A stretch of DNA of 64,000 bases. It comes from Neogemmobacter tilapiae (GTDB lineage Bacteria; Pseudomonadota; Alphaproteobacteria; Rhodobacterales; Rhodobacteraceae). A program made the position numbers and the translations under genes. The notes below the pieces were generated by a model that saw only the letters and a list, made by a program, of their open reading frames with translations, ran no database searches and was not told where the DNA came from. This document shows positions 35,840 to 44,180 of the stretch, one piece after another (position 1 is the stretch's first letter; every line of letters starts with the position of its first letter). The stretch spans positions 1-64,000 of the forward strand of contig NZ_BMYJ01000003.1 in the NCBI RefSeq assembly GCF_014652215.1. The letters run 5' to 3'.

Positions 35840-36447
35840 TGGCACTGGCGCGGGGCAAGGGCTTTCATTCCAAGGCGGTGGCCTTGGCCAAGGTGATCCT
35901 GCCCCTGCTGGCGCTGGCGCTTTTGTCCACGCTGTTCATGGTCTCGCGCAGCATCAACCCGGAGGATGCAATTCCCTTTGCCGATGTGGATGTTGAGGAT
36001 CGCGTTCGCGAACCCCGCATGACGGCCCCCACCTGGTCGGGTGTCACCCGCGATGGCTCCGCGCTGACCCTGACGGCGGCGGATGCCCGACCGCAAAGCG
36101 GTGGCGCGCGGGCCGAAGGCCTGCAGGCGGTGCTGGCCACGCCGGATGGCAAGATCACGACCTTCACCGCGGCAGAGGCGGATTTGAACCAGAATGACGG
36201 CAAGCTGGTGCTTTCGGGCGGCGTTCAGGTGGAAACCGCCGATGGAATGCAAATCACAACTGAAGGGCTGACCGCCCTGTTGGACCAAACCGAAGTCACC
36301 GCCGCAGGTTCGATCACGGCCCAAGGCCCGCTTGGCGTCCTGACGGCGGGCGGAATGCGGCTGACCCAAGGTCAGGCAGGCTATACTCTGCTGTTCCAGA
36401 ACGGTGTGAAACTGATATACCAACCCACAGGCCCGAAACCCGATTGA
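35839..36447 (+). CDS. lptC: LptC, LPS export bitopic membrane protein
   Basis: LptC takes LPS from LptB2FG and hands it to LptA across the periplasm. The 202-residue protein has one N-terminal transmembrane helix (about residues 12-32, LAKVILPLLALALLSTLFMV) and a periplasmic beta-jellyroll with repeated G-x-V-x-x-T strands (LSGGVQVETADGMQITTEGL). Sequence identity to enteric LptC is low, as is usual in this order; position between kdsD and lptA secures the call. The start ATG shares a base with the kdsD stop. Confidence 0.9.
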   Translation: MALARGKGFHSKAVALAKVILPLLALALLSTLFMVSRSINPEDAIPFADVDVEDRVREPRMTAPTWSGVTRDGSALTLTAADARPQSGGARAEGLQAVLATPDGKITTFTAAEADLNQNDGKLVLSGGVQVETADGMQITTEGLTALLDQTEVTAAGSITAQGPLGVLTAGGMRLTQGQAGYTLLFQNGVKLIYQPTGPKPD

Positions 36448-36448
36448 T

Positions 36449-36943
36449 ATGACCCATCCGATGTTCCGTTTCCTGCTTGTCCTTTTGCTTTCCCTGCCGC
36501 TGGGTGCCTTGGCGCAAGGCGCTTCGGTCTCTTTCAAAGGGTTAAAGCAGGACACGACCCTGCCGGTCGAGGTGACAGCAGACAGTTTGGCCGTCGATCA
36601 GGCCACTGGCACCGCCACCTTTTCCGGCAATGTCCGCGTGGCCCAAGGGGCGCTGGTGATGACGGCGGGCGAAATCCGCGTGGAATATGCGGCCGAAGCT
36701 GGCAAGATTGCAAAACTCCACGCCAAGGGCGGCGTGACCTTTGCCAATGCGGGCGACGCGGCCGAGGCGGCCGAGGCGATCTACACCATCGACAGCGGTT
36801 CCTTGGTCATGTCGGGCAATGTTCTGCTGACGCAAGGCCAGACCGCCATTTCCGGGCAAAAGCTGGCCATCGACCTCAAGGCCGGGTCGGGCGTTATGGA
36901 AGGCCGGGTTCAGACGGTGTTCCAGCCAAAAGGCGGCAACTGA
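36449..36943 (+). CDS. lptA: LptA, periplasmic LPS bridge protein
   Basis: LptA polymerises into the periplasmic bridge carrying LPS to the outer membrane. The 164-residue precursor has a signal peptide (FRFLLVLLLSLPLGALAQG) and an OstA-like jellyroll with VTADSLAVDQATGTATFSGNV, LVMTAGEIRVEY and VLLTQGQTAISGQKLAIDLKAG. The start is two bases after the lptC stop; an in-frame ATG at 36461 is also possible. Its TGA overlaps the ATG of lptB. Confidence 0.94.
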   Translation: MTHPMFRFLLVLLLSLPLGALAQGASVSFKGLKQDTTLPVEVTADSLAVDQATGTATFSGNVRVAQGALVMTAGEIRVEYAAEAGKIAKLHAKGGVTFANAGDAAEAAEAIYTIDSGSLVMSGNVLLTQGQTAISGQKLAIDLKAGSGVMEGRVQTVFQPKGGN

Positions 36944-37695
36944 TGCCGGAACTGACCGTCACCGAGGGGAAGGCCGGGCTGCGCGTCCTTTCGCTGCGCA
37001 AAAGCTATAAAAAGCGTCCTGTGATCCGCGACGTATCAATGAACCTGAACCGGGGCGAAGTCGTCGCTTTGCTGGGCCCCAACGGTTCGGGCAAGACCAC
37101 CTGTTTCTATTCCATCGCAGGGCTGGTCACACCCGAAGGCGGGCAGGTCACGATTGATGGCGAAGATGTCACCCTGCTGCCGATGTATCGCCGCGCTCGC
37201 ATGGGCATCGGCTATCTGCCGCAAGAGGTTTCTATCTTTCGTGGGTTGTCGGTCGAGGACAACATCCTAGCCGTTCTGGAAATCGCCGAAACCGACCGCC
37301 ACAAGCGCCGCGAACGGCTAGAGGAACTGCTGGGTGAATTCTCTATCACCCATTTGCGCCGCACTCCCGCGCTCGCCTTGTCGGGCGGCGAACGGCGGCG
37401 GGTGGAAATCGCCCGCTGTCTGGCGGCCAATCCGAAATATCTGCTGTTGGACGAACCCTTTGCAGGGGTCGATCCGATTGCTGTGGGCGAGATCAGAGGC
37501 CTTGTGTCTGATCTGAAAAGCCGTGGTCTGGGCGTGCTGATCACCGATCACAACGTCCGCGAAACGCTGGAAATCGTGGACCGCGCCTATATTTTGCATG
37601 ACGGCAAGGTTTTGAAGACCGGCACGACCGAGGAAATCGTCGGCGATGAAATGGTCCGCCGTGTTTATCTGGGCCAGAATTTCCGCATTTCCTGA
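36943..37695 (+). CDS. lptB: LptB, ATPase of the LPS export ABC transporter
   Basis: LptB powers extraction of LPS from the inner membrane. The 250-residue ABC ATPase shows Walker A GPNGSGKTTCFYSIAG, the Q-loop LPQEVSIFRGLSVEDN, signature LSGGERRRVEIARCLA, Walker B LLLDEPFAGVDP and the switch histidine in LITDHNVRETL. The coupled TGATG junction with lptA makes kdsD-lptC-lptA-lptB one unit. The permeases LptF/LptG are not in the window. Confidence 0.97.
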   Translation: MPELTVTEGKAGLRVLSLRKSYKKRPVIRDVSMNLNRGEVVALLGPNGSGKTTCFYSIAGLVTPEGGQVTIDGEDVTLLPMYRRARMGIGYLPQEVSIFRGLSVEDNILAVLEIAETDRHKRRERLEELLGEFSITHLRRTPALALSGGERRRVEIARCLAANPKYLLLDEPFAGVDPIAVGEIRGLVSDLKSRGLGVLITDHNVRETLEIVDRAYILHDGKVLKTGTTEEIVGDEMVRRVYLGQNFRIS

Positions 37696-37732
37696 CGCTT
37701 GGGCGAAACCTGCCCACCCCTCTGCAAATCAG

Positions 37733-37761
37733 TTGACAACCCGCGCTTTCAGTCGTCCAAT
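37733..37761 (+). promoter_or_regulatory. Candidate sigma-70 promoter of hpf-ptsN
   Basis: TTGACA at 37733-37738 and TCCAAT at 37756-37761 are 17 bases apart in the 234-bp gap between lptB and hpf. The -35 is a perfect consensus. A CCCCG-CATTTA-CGGGG hairpin lies in the leader at 37878-37893. Confidence 0.5.
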
Positions 37762-37929
37762 CAAGGGGATGGCTTGTTCATGCGCCCATGCCAAACCCGG
37801 TTCTCGCGGCTGCCCGCCCCTGGCAGCACCGCCCCGTTCCCCCCGTGAATCCGACTTCAATTTCAGCACGTTGGAAACCCCGCATTTACGGGGACAGATG
37901 CAGTTTGGGACGAAGGCAAAGGAGGAATC

Positions 37930-38505
37930 ATGCGCTATCAGATCAGTGGCAAGCAAATCGACATCGGCGAGGCCCTACAGACTCACGTCAAGGCCGAACT
38001 GGGCGAGGTGATCGAAAAATACGCCCAACGGCCGACGGATGCCGTGGTCATTTTTTCGCGCAATGCCCATGAACTGGCTTGCGAGTCGGTGATTCACCTG
38101 TCGACGGGGCTAACGGCCCAGGCCAAGGGCCAGGCCACCGAAATCTATGCCGCATTCGAGGCTTGCCGCGAGAAGCTGGATAAACAATTGCGCCGCTACA
38201 AGCGTCGCCTGCGCAACCACCACAACAATCGCACGGCCCCGGTTGAATTCGACGGCGGCTCGTCCTATATCCTCGCGTCATCCGAGGAACACGAGGATAC
38301 AGAGCCTGAAACGCTTCAGCCCATTGTCATCGCCGAGATGGAAACGAAGATTCCTTCGATCACCGTCGGTGAAGCGGTGATGCAGCTGGAACTGGCCGGG
38401 CAAAAGATGCTGGTGTTCCGGAACGAGGGTCACGGGGGTGTGAATGTCGTCTATCGCAGGGATGACGGGAACATCGGCTGGATCGACCCGCGCAACAGCA
38501 AATGA
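37930..38505 (+). CDS. hpf: HPF, long-form ribosome hibernation promoting factor
   Basis: HPF binds the 30S decoding region and dimerises idle ribosomes in stationary phase. The 191-residue protein is the long form. The N-terminal S30AE domain (MRYQISGKQIDIGEALQTHV, about 1-105) has a basic stretch (LRRYKRRLRNHHNN), and the C-terminal dimerisation domain (about 130-190) has the conserved LAGQKMLVFRNE and GNIGWIDPR. AAGGAGG lies seven bases before the ATG. ptsN follows directly. Confidence 0.96.
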   Translation: MRYQISGKQIDIGEALQTHVKAELGEVIEKYAQRPTDAVVIFSRNAHELACESVIHLSTGLTAQAKGQATEIYAAFEACREKLDKQLRRYKRRLRNHHNNRTAPVEFDGGSSYILASSEEHEDTEPETLQPIVIAEMETKIPSITVGEAVMQLELAGQKMLVFRNEGHGGVNVVYRRDDGNIGWIDPRNSK

Positions 38506-38546
38506 CATGGGCTGACAAACCCAATGTCCAGGATCAACGGACCTTC

Positions 38547-39011
38547 ATGGAACTTTCCAACGTTTTAACCACCGGCGCCGTTCGGGTTCTGGGACAACTG
38601 ACCAGCAAGAAGCGGCTGTTTCAGGAACTGGGCGACATTGCTGCACAGGCCTATGGCTTGAACGCCAGCGTCGTCGTCGATGGTTTGCAGGAACGCGAAA
38701 GCCTGGGTCCAACCGGCGTGGGGCATGGCATCGCCTTGCCCCATGCGCGTCTGGAAGATTTGCAAAAGATCGTCGGTGTTTTCGTGCGGCTGGAAAAACC
38801 GCTGGATTATGACAGCGTCGACCGCCAGCCCGTGGATCTGATCTTCGGTCTTTTCGCCCCCAAAGATTCGGGCGTTGACCATCTGAAAGCCTTGGCCCTT
38901 GTATCGCGCACCATGCGGGATCCCGCGATCTGCGCCAAATTGCGCGCGAACACCGACCCGGCCAAACTGCATGCCATCCTGACCGAAGCGCGGGCTGCTC
39001 AACCCGCTTGA
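38547..39011 (+). CDS. ptsN: PtsN, nitrogen-regulatory PTS enzyme IIA
   Basis: PtsN is the terminal phosphate acceptor of the PTS-Ntr regulatory chain (PtsP-PtsO-PtsN), which links nitrogen and potassium state to physiology. The 154-residue protein carries the phosphorylated histidine in GVGHGIALPHARL. The ATG at 38547 gives the usual family start MELSNVL; an ATG at 38502 overlapping the hpf stop (ATGA) would add 15 residues and is a real alternative. Its 3' end overlaps the convergent sulfotransferase-like gene by 13 bases. No rpoN is present between lptB and hpf, unlike many proteobacteria. Confidence 0.95.
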   Translation: MELSNVLTTGAVRVLGQLTSKKRLFQELGDIAAQAYGLNASVVVDGLQERESLGPTGVGHGIALPHARLEDLQKIVGVFVRLEKPLDYDSVDRQPVDLIFGLFAPKDSGVDHLKALALVSRTMRDPAICAKLRANTDPAKLHAILTEARAAQPA

Positions 39012-40417
39012 GGCGGCATCCAATCCGAAAAGCCAAAGCTTTGATAGTCGCGCGCCCAAGCGAGGCGCGCTGCGCCGTTTAACTCATCGGTCAGGACCGA
39101 AGCCAATCCGTCGACATCCTGCGCTTCATCCTGATAGCCCGGCCTGCGCCGGGCACCCACCTGCCGCCCCAGAAAGAGCAGACCTTCCGCCAAACGTTCT
39201 TCCCGCAAGATGAGGTCCGGTATCTGCATCTGCCCCATCGCTTCGATCAGCGTTGCCTGATTGGTCCAGCGCGCCGGCGTTCGCAGGCCGGTCTGGCCTG
39301 CCTGCACCATTTGCACAAACCGCAGAAAGGCCAGAAACCCCACGCGATGCGCCGCTGCATCGGCCTCGGGTGACGGCAATTCGCAGCGCATCATGCGTTG
39401 AAGATGGCCCAAGAACACCTTTTGACCGTCATCTCGCAGCAGTTGCTGATAGGCCAACCATCCTCGCAGCATGGGATGCCGCAGAACCGTAAAGGCGCGC
39501 GCATTGCCACGGGCCGTCCTCCATTTCGGATAGCTGTTGCGATTGAGCCCAGTCTCTACGCCGCCTCGGATCAATCCTTTCATCCACTGCACAAGCGAAT
39601 CGCGTGGCCCCCCTGCGATCGGCATGAACACCAGCCCCAAGCCCCGTGATACGATGAAACCTTGCCCCATCGGTGCCCGCCGTGGCTCCGATAGCGGCGT
39701 CCGCATCAGGTTCAGTAGGTCGAACCGACTGGCCACCTGATCCAGAACCTCCGGGTTGGTCAATTTGTCCTGCAAAGGGCCGGGATTCTGCCGTTTCAGC
39801 TGATCCGCGGGCCGGTCCAGCCGCGCAGCCAACCCTAGCCAAGCCAGCAAGCCATTCAGAACCTCCACATTGCCCAGATCGCCATAGTCAATTTGGAATG
39901 CGGCCTGCCCTGTTACCTGCAACCGGTTGCGGATCACCTCGTGAAAGGACTGAACATCTCGCAGATAACTCTCGAATGCGTCCAGATCGAATTTCACCCG
40001 GCTCTGCCGCAGGGCGCGGGCGTTGCCCAGTTTCCACTGGCCAGTCTCCCGCGCGATTTGCAGCGAAACGAAACTTTCCACCGGATTGCGGGTCAGCAAG
40101 ATTTTCCCACAGGTCGGATCATCCAAGACATGCGCCAGAACGCGGGCATCATGATCGTCAAACAAACGAAGGCCGGAAAGGCCCCTCGTCTCGGCCCGAA
40201 CCTTTGCCAGAAAAGCCAGCGGGTCGGCGTCCCGCATCGCCAGATCAAAGCCCAGAAATTCTTGCTGCTGTGCCCGCCCTATGAATTCCGGGTTGAACAA
40301 TTCCCCATAGCCCGCCACTTCAGGCACCGCGTTCAGCGTCGATTCAAGATAGTTGGACCCCGTCCGCATCCCCCCCAGAATGACAAAGCTGCGGAACACT
40401 CGTGTCGCCCCCGTCAC
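38999..40417 (-). CDS. Sulfotransferase-like protein with a second C-terminal domain
   Basis: The 472-residue protein begins with a PAPS-type sulfotransferase domain. The 5'-phosphosulfate loop is FVILGGMRTGSNYLESTLN (about residues 10-28), and the 3'-phosphate motif is ILLTRNPVESFVSLQIARETG (about residues 105-125). A second region from about 255 (GLGLVFMPIAGGPRDSLVQWMKG ... FTVLRHPMLRGWLAYQQLL) again resembles a degenerate sulfotransferase with a phosphate-loop-like start and an RHP motif. It starts with GTG overlapping the stop of the GT14 gene (GTGA), so it ends the glycosyltransferase operon. Likely to sulfate a glycan made by its neighbours. Confidence 0.78.
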   Translation of the reverse strand: MTGATRVFRSFVILGGMRTGSNYLESTLNAVPEVAGYGELFNPEFIGRAQQQEFLGFDLAMRDADPLAFLAKVRAETRGLSGLRLFDDHDARVLAHVLDDPTCGKILLTRNPVESFVSLQIARETGQWKLGNARALRQSRVKFDLDAFESYLRDVQSFHEVIRNRLQVTGQAAFQIDYGDLGNVEVLNGLLAWLGLAARLDRPADQLKRQNPGPLQDKLTNPEVLDQVASRFDLLNLMRTPLSEPRRAPMGQGFIVSRGLGLVFMPIAGGPRDSLVQWMKGLIRGGVETGLNRNSYPKWRTARGNARAFTVLRHPMLRGWLAYQQLLRDDGQKVFLGHLQRMMRCELPSPEADAAAHRVGFLAFLRFVQMVQAGQTGLRTPARWTNQATLIEAMGQMQIPDLILREERLAEGLLFLGRQVGARRRPGYQDEAQDVDGLASVLTDELNGAARLAWARDYQSFGFSDWMPPQAG

Positions 40418-42123
40418 TTGGCCACCCGCAAACGTCCCCGCTTTTCGCCGCCCTGAATCAGAGCTTCCAGATCGCCCAGATCACCGGCCAGCACCGGCTG
40501 CATCCCTTCATTCCGCAGCGCCTGCAAAAACTGCGGCAAGGGCGTCAAATCCACCATCTGCGGCATATCGGTCAATCGCCGTGCAGTGCCGGGGCTGATT
40601 TCATCCACCACCAATTGCAGATGGTCCTGCGCCCGCTCCAGAAACTCCACCAAGGACCAATGCCTAAGCCGCGCCTTCGAGGTGGGCTGACTCAGCAAAT
40701 CCAGCGCCTCGGTCTCTTGCCGCTGCAACAGCGCGGCTTCGCGGCGCAGAGCGACAAAGTCAGCATCGGGCCGCACGGCCTGCATCGCCAGCGGAATGGC
40801 CCAAGCACCACTGACAACCGCCATATAGGCCTGTGGATCTGTCGCCACAAAGGGCAAAATGGCCAGATTATCTTGTGGCGCAAACTGAAAAATCTGTCTT
40901 TCGCCACGGGTATTCCAGATCAGATTGGCCAGAAACGCCTGCGGATTATAGTCGCGCAAAATCGGACTGTCCGACAAGCCGCCATTGAAAACCTGCTCGC
41001 CCCCGGCAAAGGCCGCCCGCTCTGCCCCAAACAACCGGCCATGCACCCGCGACCCGGTCAGCCGCGACAGCCAACCCTCAAAATCGGCGAACAGCACATC
41101 CAGCCCCTGCAACACTGCATAGGGTGCAGCCGTCCGCGCATTGACACGATCAGGCCGCGGAAACCGGCTTTGCATATAAAGCCCCGTTCGCCCCTTCACC
41201 CGACGCTCGGTCGCTTTGGCAAACAGGCGGTCGATCTTGCCCGGATTGGGCTCTCCATGCGCCCCCTGCCCCGGATCATCCGACAGAAAGGCCGTATAAA
41301 GCGCTCCCGCCCCCGGCCATATCTTACGCGCCACAAAACAATCTGACCGCCGCAACAATTGCAGATGGTCATCGTAAAAAAGATGCGGCCGCCCATGGAC
41401 GTCAAATTTCGACAGCGTCAATGAACGACTTTCGATGCGCCGCGCATAACGGCGGGCCAAAGTCTGGAAATAGGATTCATCCGGAATCCACACCCGCCGG
41501 AAATAGCGGTCAATCTCTGGCCTGTCGTCCGCCTCCAGAATGGCGGCAAGCGTATCGCGCGTCAGGCACCACCACTGGCTCCCCAGATGCGGCGTGATCG
41601 CCTGCGGGATCCTCCGACGAAAACCGACCCGACGTTGCAGCCGAACATAGGTGTCAAACAGCCGCCGGTGTTTGCGCCAAGAAACCGGAAACCGCAGCGT
41701 AAAGCGTTCGATATCCAGCCCCCCCACCGTCCAACCCACATCTTCCGTGGTCACGCTTTCGATGAAGTCGGTGTCCGGGCGCTGCCCCAAGTAATCGCGC
41801 AGCGCCTGCACCGGACGCAAGGGCAGGCAAGAACCCGAAGCCAAGAACACATGCCCCACGCCCGGAAAATCCCGCAACATCACGCCCGCTGCGTCCAAGG
41901 TCGCCTGAACAATGGACCAAGTCCCCCATTCACAGGCCTGACGACTGATCACCCGGACATTCGCCAAACCCTTCAGCTTTTCTGCAAAAGCCCCTCGGTC
42001 GGCCGCTGAAACCCGAGTATCCACATGCACCACCACCGGGCAATCCCGTTCCGCAAGATGCGCAGCAACTTGCGCCGCGCGACCCAGCGATTGGTGGCAA
42101 AGCAGAACAAAACCGACCGTCAT
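40414..42123 (-). CDS. GT14 (Core-2/I-branching type) glycosyltransferase with DUF5927-like C-terminus
   Basis: The 569-residue protein has an N-terminal GT14 beta-1,6-N-acetylglucosaminyltransferase-like domain of about 270 residues (VGFVLLCHQSLGRAAQVAAHL, VVHVDTRV, HVFLASGSCLPLRP, WIPDESYFQTLARR). A C-terminal part of about 290 residues matches, from memory, the DUF5927 extension common in Rhodobacterales. Eukaryotic relatives branch mucin and blood-group glycans. The ATG at 42123 has AGGGG just upstream and fits the domain start. It lies eight bases after the preceding glycosyltransferase gene and overlaps the sulfotransferase-like gene. Confidence 0.85.
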   Translation of the reverse strand: MTVGFVLLCHQSLGRAAQVAAHLAERDCPVVVHVDTRVSAADRGAFAEKLKGLANVRVISRQACEWGTWSIVQATLDAAGVMLRDFPGVGHVFLASGSCLPLRPVQALRDYLGQRPDTDFIESVTTEDVGWTVGGLDIERFTLRFPVSWRKHRRLFDTYVRLQRRVGFRRRIPQAITPHLGSQWWCLTRDTLAAILEADDRPEIDRYFRRVWIPDESYFQTLARRYARRIESRSLTLSKFDVHGRPHLFYDDHLQLLRRSDCFVARKIWPGAGALYTAFLSDDPGQGAHGEPNPGKIDRLFAKATERRVKGRTGLYMQSRFPRPDRVNARTAAPYAVLQGLDVLFADFEGWLSRLTGSRVHGRLFGAERAAFAGGEQVFNGGLSDSPILRDYNPQAFLANLIWNTRGERQIFQFAPQDNLAILPFVATDPQAYMAVVSGAWAIPLAMQAVRPDADFVALRREAALLQRQETEALDLLSQPTSKARLRHWSLVEFLERAQDHLQLVVDEISPGTARRLTDMPQMVDLTPLPQFLQALRNEGMQPVLAGDLGDLEALIQGGEKRGRLRVAK

Positions 42124-42131
42124 TTTGACCC

Positions 42132-43136
42132 CTACGCCCAATTGCCCTTGGACATCAGCCCCAAAATTTCCAACTGTCGCCAATTCACATAACGCTCACT
42201 CCACTTGCACCAAAGCGCGTTTTGAACCGACTGCTGATACGCCAGATACTCACGGCTGTTCGCATGATGCTCGTGGCGCTGCATTTCTTCATCCGCCTTT
42301 GCCGCCAGCGTATCGAGAAATTTTGCATGCAGCAGACAGCCCGACACTTTTTCGCCGCCCCAATCATCATAAACCCGGTTAAGACCCCTCGGCAAAAGCA
42401 TATGGGTCGAGCTCAGATACGCAAAGCCCCGCTCCCACTTTACCAAGGGGATCTTGTTCAGCGCCGGGGCATTCTGCGGCTCGTCGGCAAACATCGTCCT
42501 GGCCCGGACGCCACCCTGAATCCACAGGTTCTGATACTGCGGATTCCGGCTGATCATATAGTTGCCGCTGTCAAACCAATGCGCGGCCTGAAAGGGGTCC
42601 TCCCCTTCGCCATAGGCCGCAGCGTGGATTGTCCCTTTCGGATACATATCCAATATCATCGCCGGCAACGCCCGTGCCCCGGAATCCTCTAACCAATCGG
42701 TCAAAGCCCGCAGTGACCGAGTCTCGCAAAAGGGATAAACTAGGAATTCATCGGGATCGACCGTCAGGCACCAATGGCCATGCCCGTATTTCCACGCCAG
42801 CCAACCCGTCCAATCGGCCCCATAGCGCGCCGACTTATAGCTGGCTTGGGTGGACCAAAGCGACACATCGCCCTGTTCGGCCAGATATTCTCGGGTTCCG
42901 TCGTCTGACCCATTCTCCACGATCAGAAAATGGTCAACACCAAGATCACGATAATAACGCAGGAAATACGGCAGACGAATGCGTTCGTTGCGCATCGTCG
43001 CGATCAGCAGAATGGCCTTCGGTTGAATCTGCGCTGTGCGGACCTGGACAGGCTGCAACTGGCGGCGACGGCCATAGGCCCGCCAGACCAACCGCTTGCG
43101 CCGCAGGCGCAGCCGATATGCCTCTGCCAGTTTCAT
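42132..43136 (-). CDS. Glycosyltransferase family 2-like protein (Glyco_tranf_2_4), paralogue 1
   Basis: The 334-residue protein has a basic N-terminus (RLRLRRKRLVWRAYGRRRQ), then a GT-A domain: ATMRNERIRLPYFLRYYRDLGVDHFLIVENGSDDGTREYL and GHGHWCLTVDPDEFLVYP with the metal-binding D-x-D. The rest ends in WRQLEILGLMSKGNWA. It is clearly paralogous to the gene upstream at 43197 (same motifs and same ending LGLMS-(K/R)-G-x-W). Likely adds sugars to a surface polymer; donor unknown. Confidence 0.87.
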   Translation of the reverse strand: MKLAEAYRLRLRRKRLVWRAYGRRRQLQPVQVRTAQIQPKAILLIATMRNERIRLPYFLRYYRDLGVDHFLIVENGSDDGTREYLAEQGDVSLWSTQASYKSARYGADWTGWLAWKYGHGHWCLTVDPDEFLVYPFCETRSLRALTDWLEDSGARALPAMILDMYPKGTIHAAAYGEGEDPFQAAHWFDSGNYMISRNPQYQNLWIQGGVRARTMFADEPQNAPALNKIPLVKWERGFAYLSSTHMLLPRGLNRVYDDWGGEKVSGCLLHAKFLDTLAAKADEEMQRHEHHANSREYLAYQQSVQNALWCKWSERYVNWRQLEILGLMSKGNWA

Positions 43137-43196
43137 TCAAAGTTCCCTCTATCCTTATCTAGTGGATTATCTGAAATTTTCCAAAAACTTGTTCAT

Positions 43197-44180
43197 CTAG
43201 ACCCACCCCCCCCTCGACATCAAACCCAGCGCTTCCAGTTGCCGCCACGAACCGGTCAGACGCGTCGAGTGCGGATGCCAAAGCTCGGGATCGGCGATCA
43301 GGCTGTCGTAATAGGGATCAAAATCTTCCGGTCGACCAAAATGCGCGCGACGGAATTTTTCCTCCGCCGATTTGTCCAGAACCAAGGGGCGAAACTTGTC
43401 ATGCAGCAATAGGCCCGAGGTCAACTCCCCCTTGTCATAGACCGCATTCAGCCGGGGCGGCAAAAGGCTATGCGTTGCGTTATGGTAGGCATAGCGCCAA
43501 TGCCACCGGACCAACGGGATCTTGGTCAAGGTCGGAGCCTGCCGTGGCTTGTCCGCGAAAAATGCCCGGGCCCGCGGCCCACCCTGCAACCACAGACAAT
43601 TCAGGCCCGGCTTCCGCTGGATCACGTAGTTGCCCGCATCAAACCACTCTAGCCCCCCCCCAGCCGACAAAGGCCCCTTGGGGTAAAGGTCCAGCATCAT
43701 CGCGCCAAAAGCTTCGCGCCCCTGCGATTCCAGCCATTCGGTTAAGGCGGACAGAGGGCGGGTCTGCCAATAGGGATAGACCAGCCGTTCATCGGCATCC
43801 AGTGTCAGGCACCAATGGCCTTGCCCATAGCGCGCCAACAAATGATTGATCCAGTCCATGCCAAAGCGCGCCAGCCGATAGCTGGCCTCGGCCCGCCAAA
43901 GAATGACATCCCCTTGGTCCGCCAAAAAATCCGCACTGCCATCCGTGCTGGCGTTGTCAACGATCAGAAAGCGCCGCACTCCCAGCGCCCTATGATGGGC
44001 CAAAAAGCCCGGCAGGCGGGCGATTTCATTGCGCAGGGTGCAGAAAACCAGAATGTCCAGCCGGTCGATACTGGCCGGATCCCCCGCCACCAGCCGCAAT
44101 TCCCGCCGATGGCGGAATGCCCGCCACAGATGCCTGCGCCGTTGCCAGCGCAGGCGAAAAGCTGTCAGCAGCCCGCTTAT
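43197..44180 (-). CDS. Glycosyltransferase family 2-like protein, paralogue 2, with an odd start
   Basis: The domain CTLRNEIARLPGFLAHHRALGVRRFLIVDNASTDGS, GHWCLTLDADERLVYP and the LGLMSRGGWV ending match the neighbour at 42132. The first usual start codon is TTG at 44099 (300 residues). In-frame sequence before it reads TAFRLRWQRRRHLWRAFRHR, which aligns with AYRLRLRRKRLVWRAYGRRR of the paralogue, so the protein should begin near 44180. There an ATA codon sits seven bases after AAAAGG and overlaps the galU TAA as ATAA. I place the start there tentatively; use of ATA, a nearby CTG or the TTG is open. Confidence 0.7.
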   Translation of the reverse strand: MSGLLTAFRLRWQRRRHLWRAFRHRRELRLVAGDPASIDRLDILVFCTLRNEIARLPGFLAHHRALGVRRFLIVDNASTDGSADFLADQGDVILWRAEASYRLARFGMDWINHLLARYGQGHWCLTLDADERLVYPYWQTRPLSALTEWLESQGREAFGAMMLDLYPKGPLSAGGGLEWFDAGNYVIQRKPGLNCLWLQGGPRARAFFADKPRQAPTLTKIPLVRWHWRYAYHNATHSLLPPRLNAVYDKGELTSGLLLHDKFRPLVLDKSAEEKFRRAHFGRPEDFDPYYDSLIADPELWHPHSTRLTGSWRQLEALGLMSRGGWV

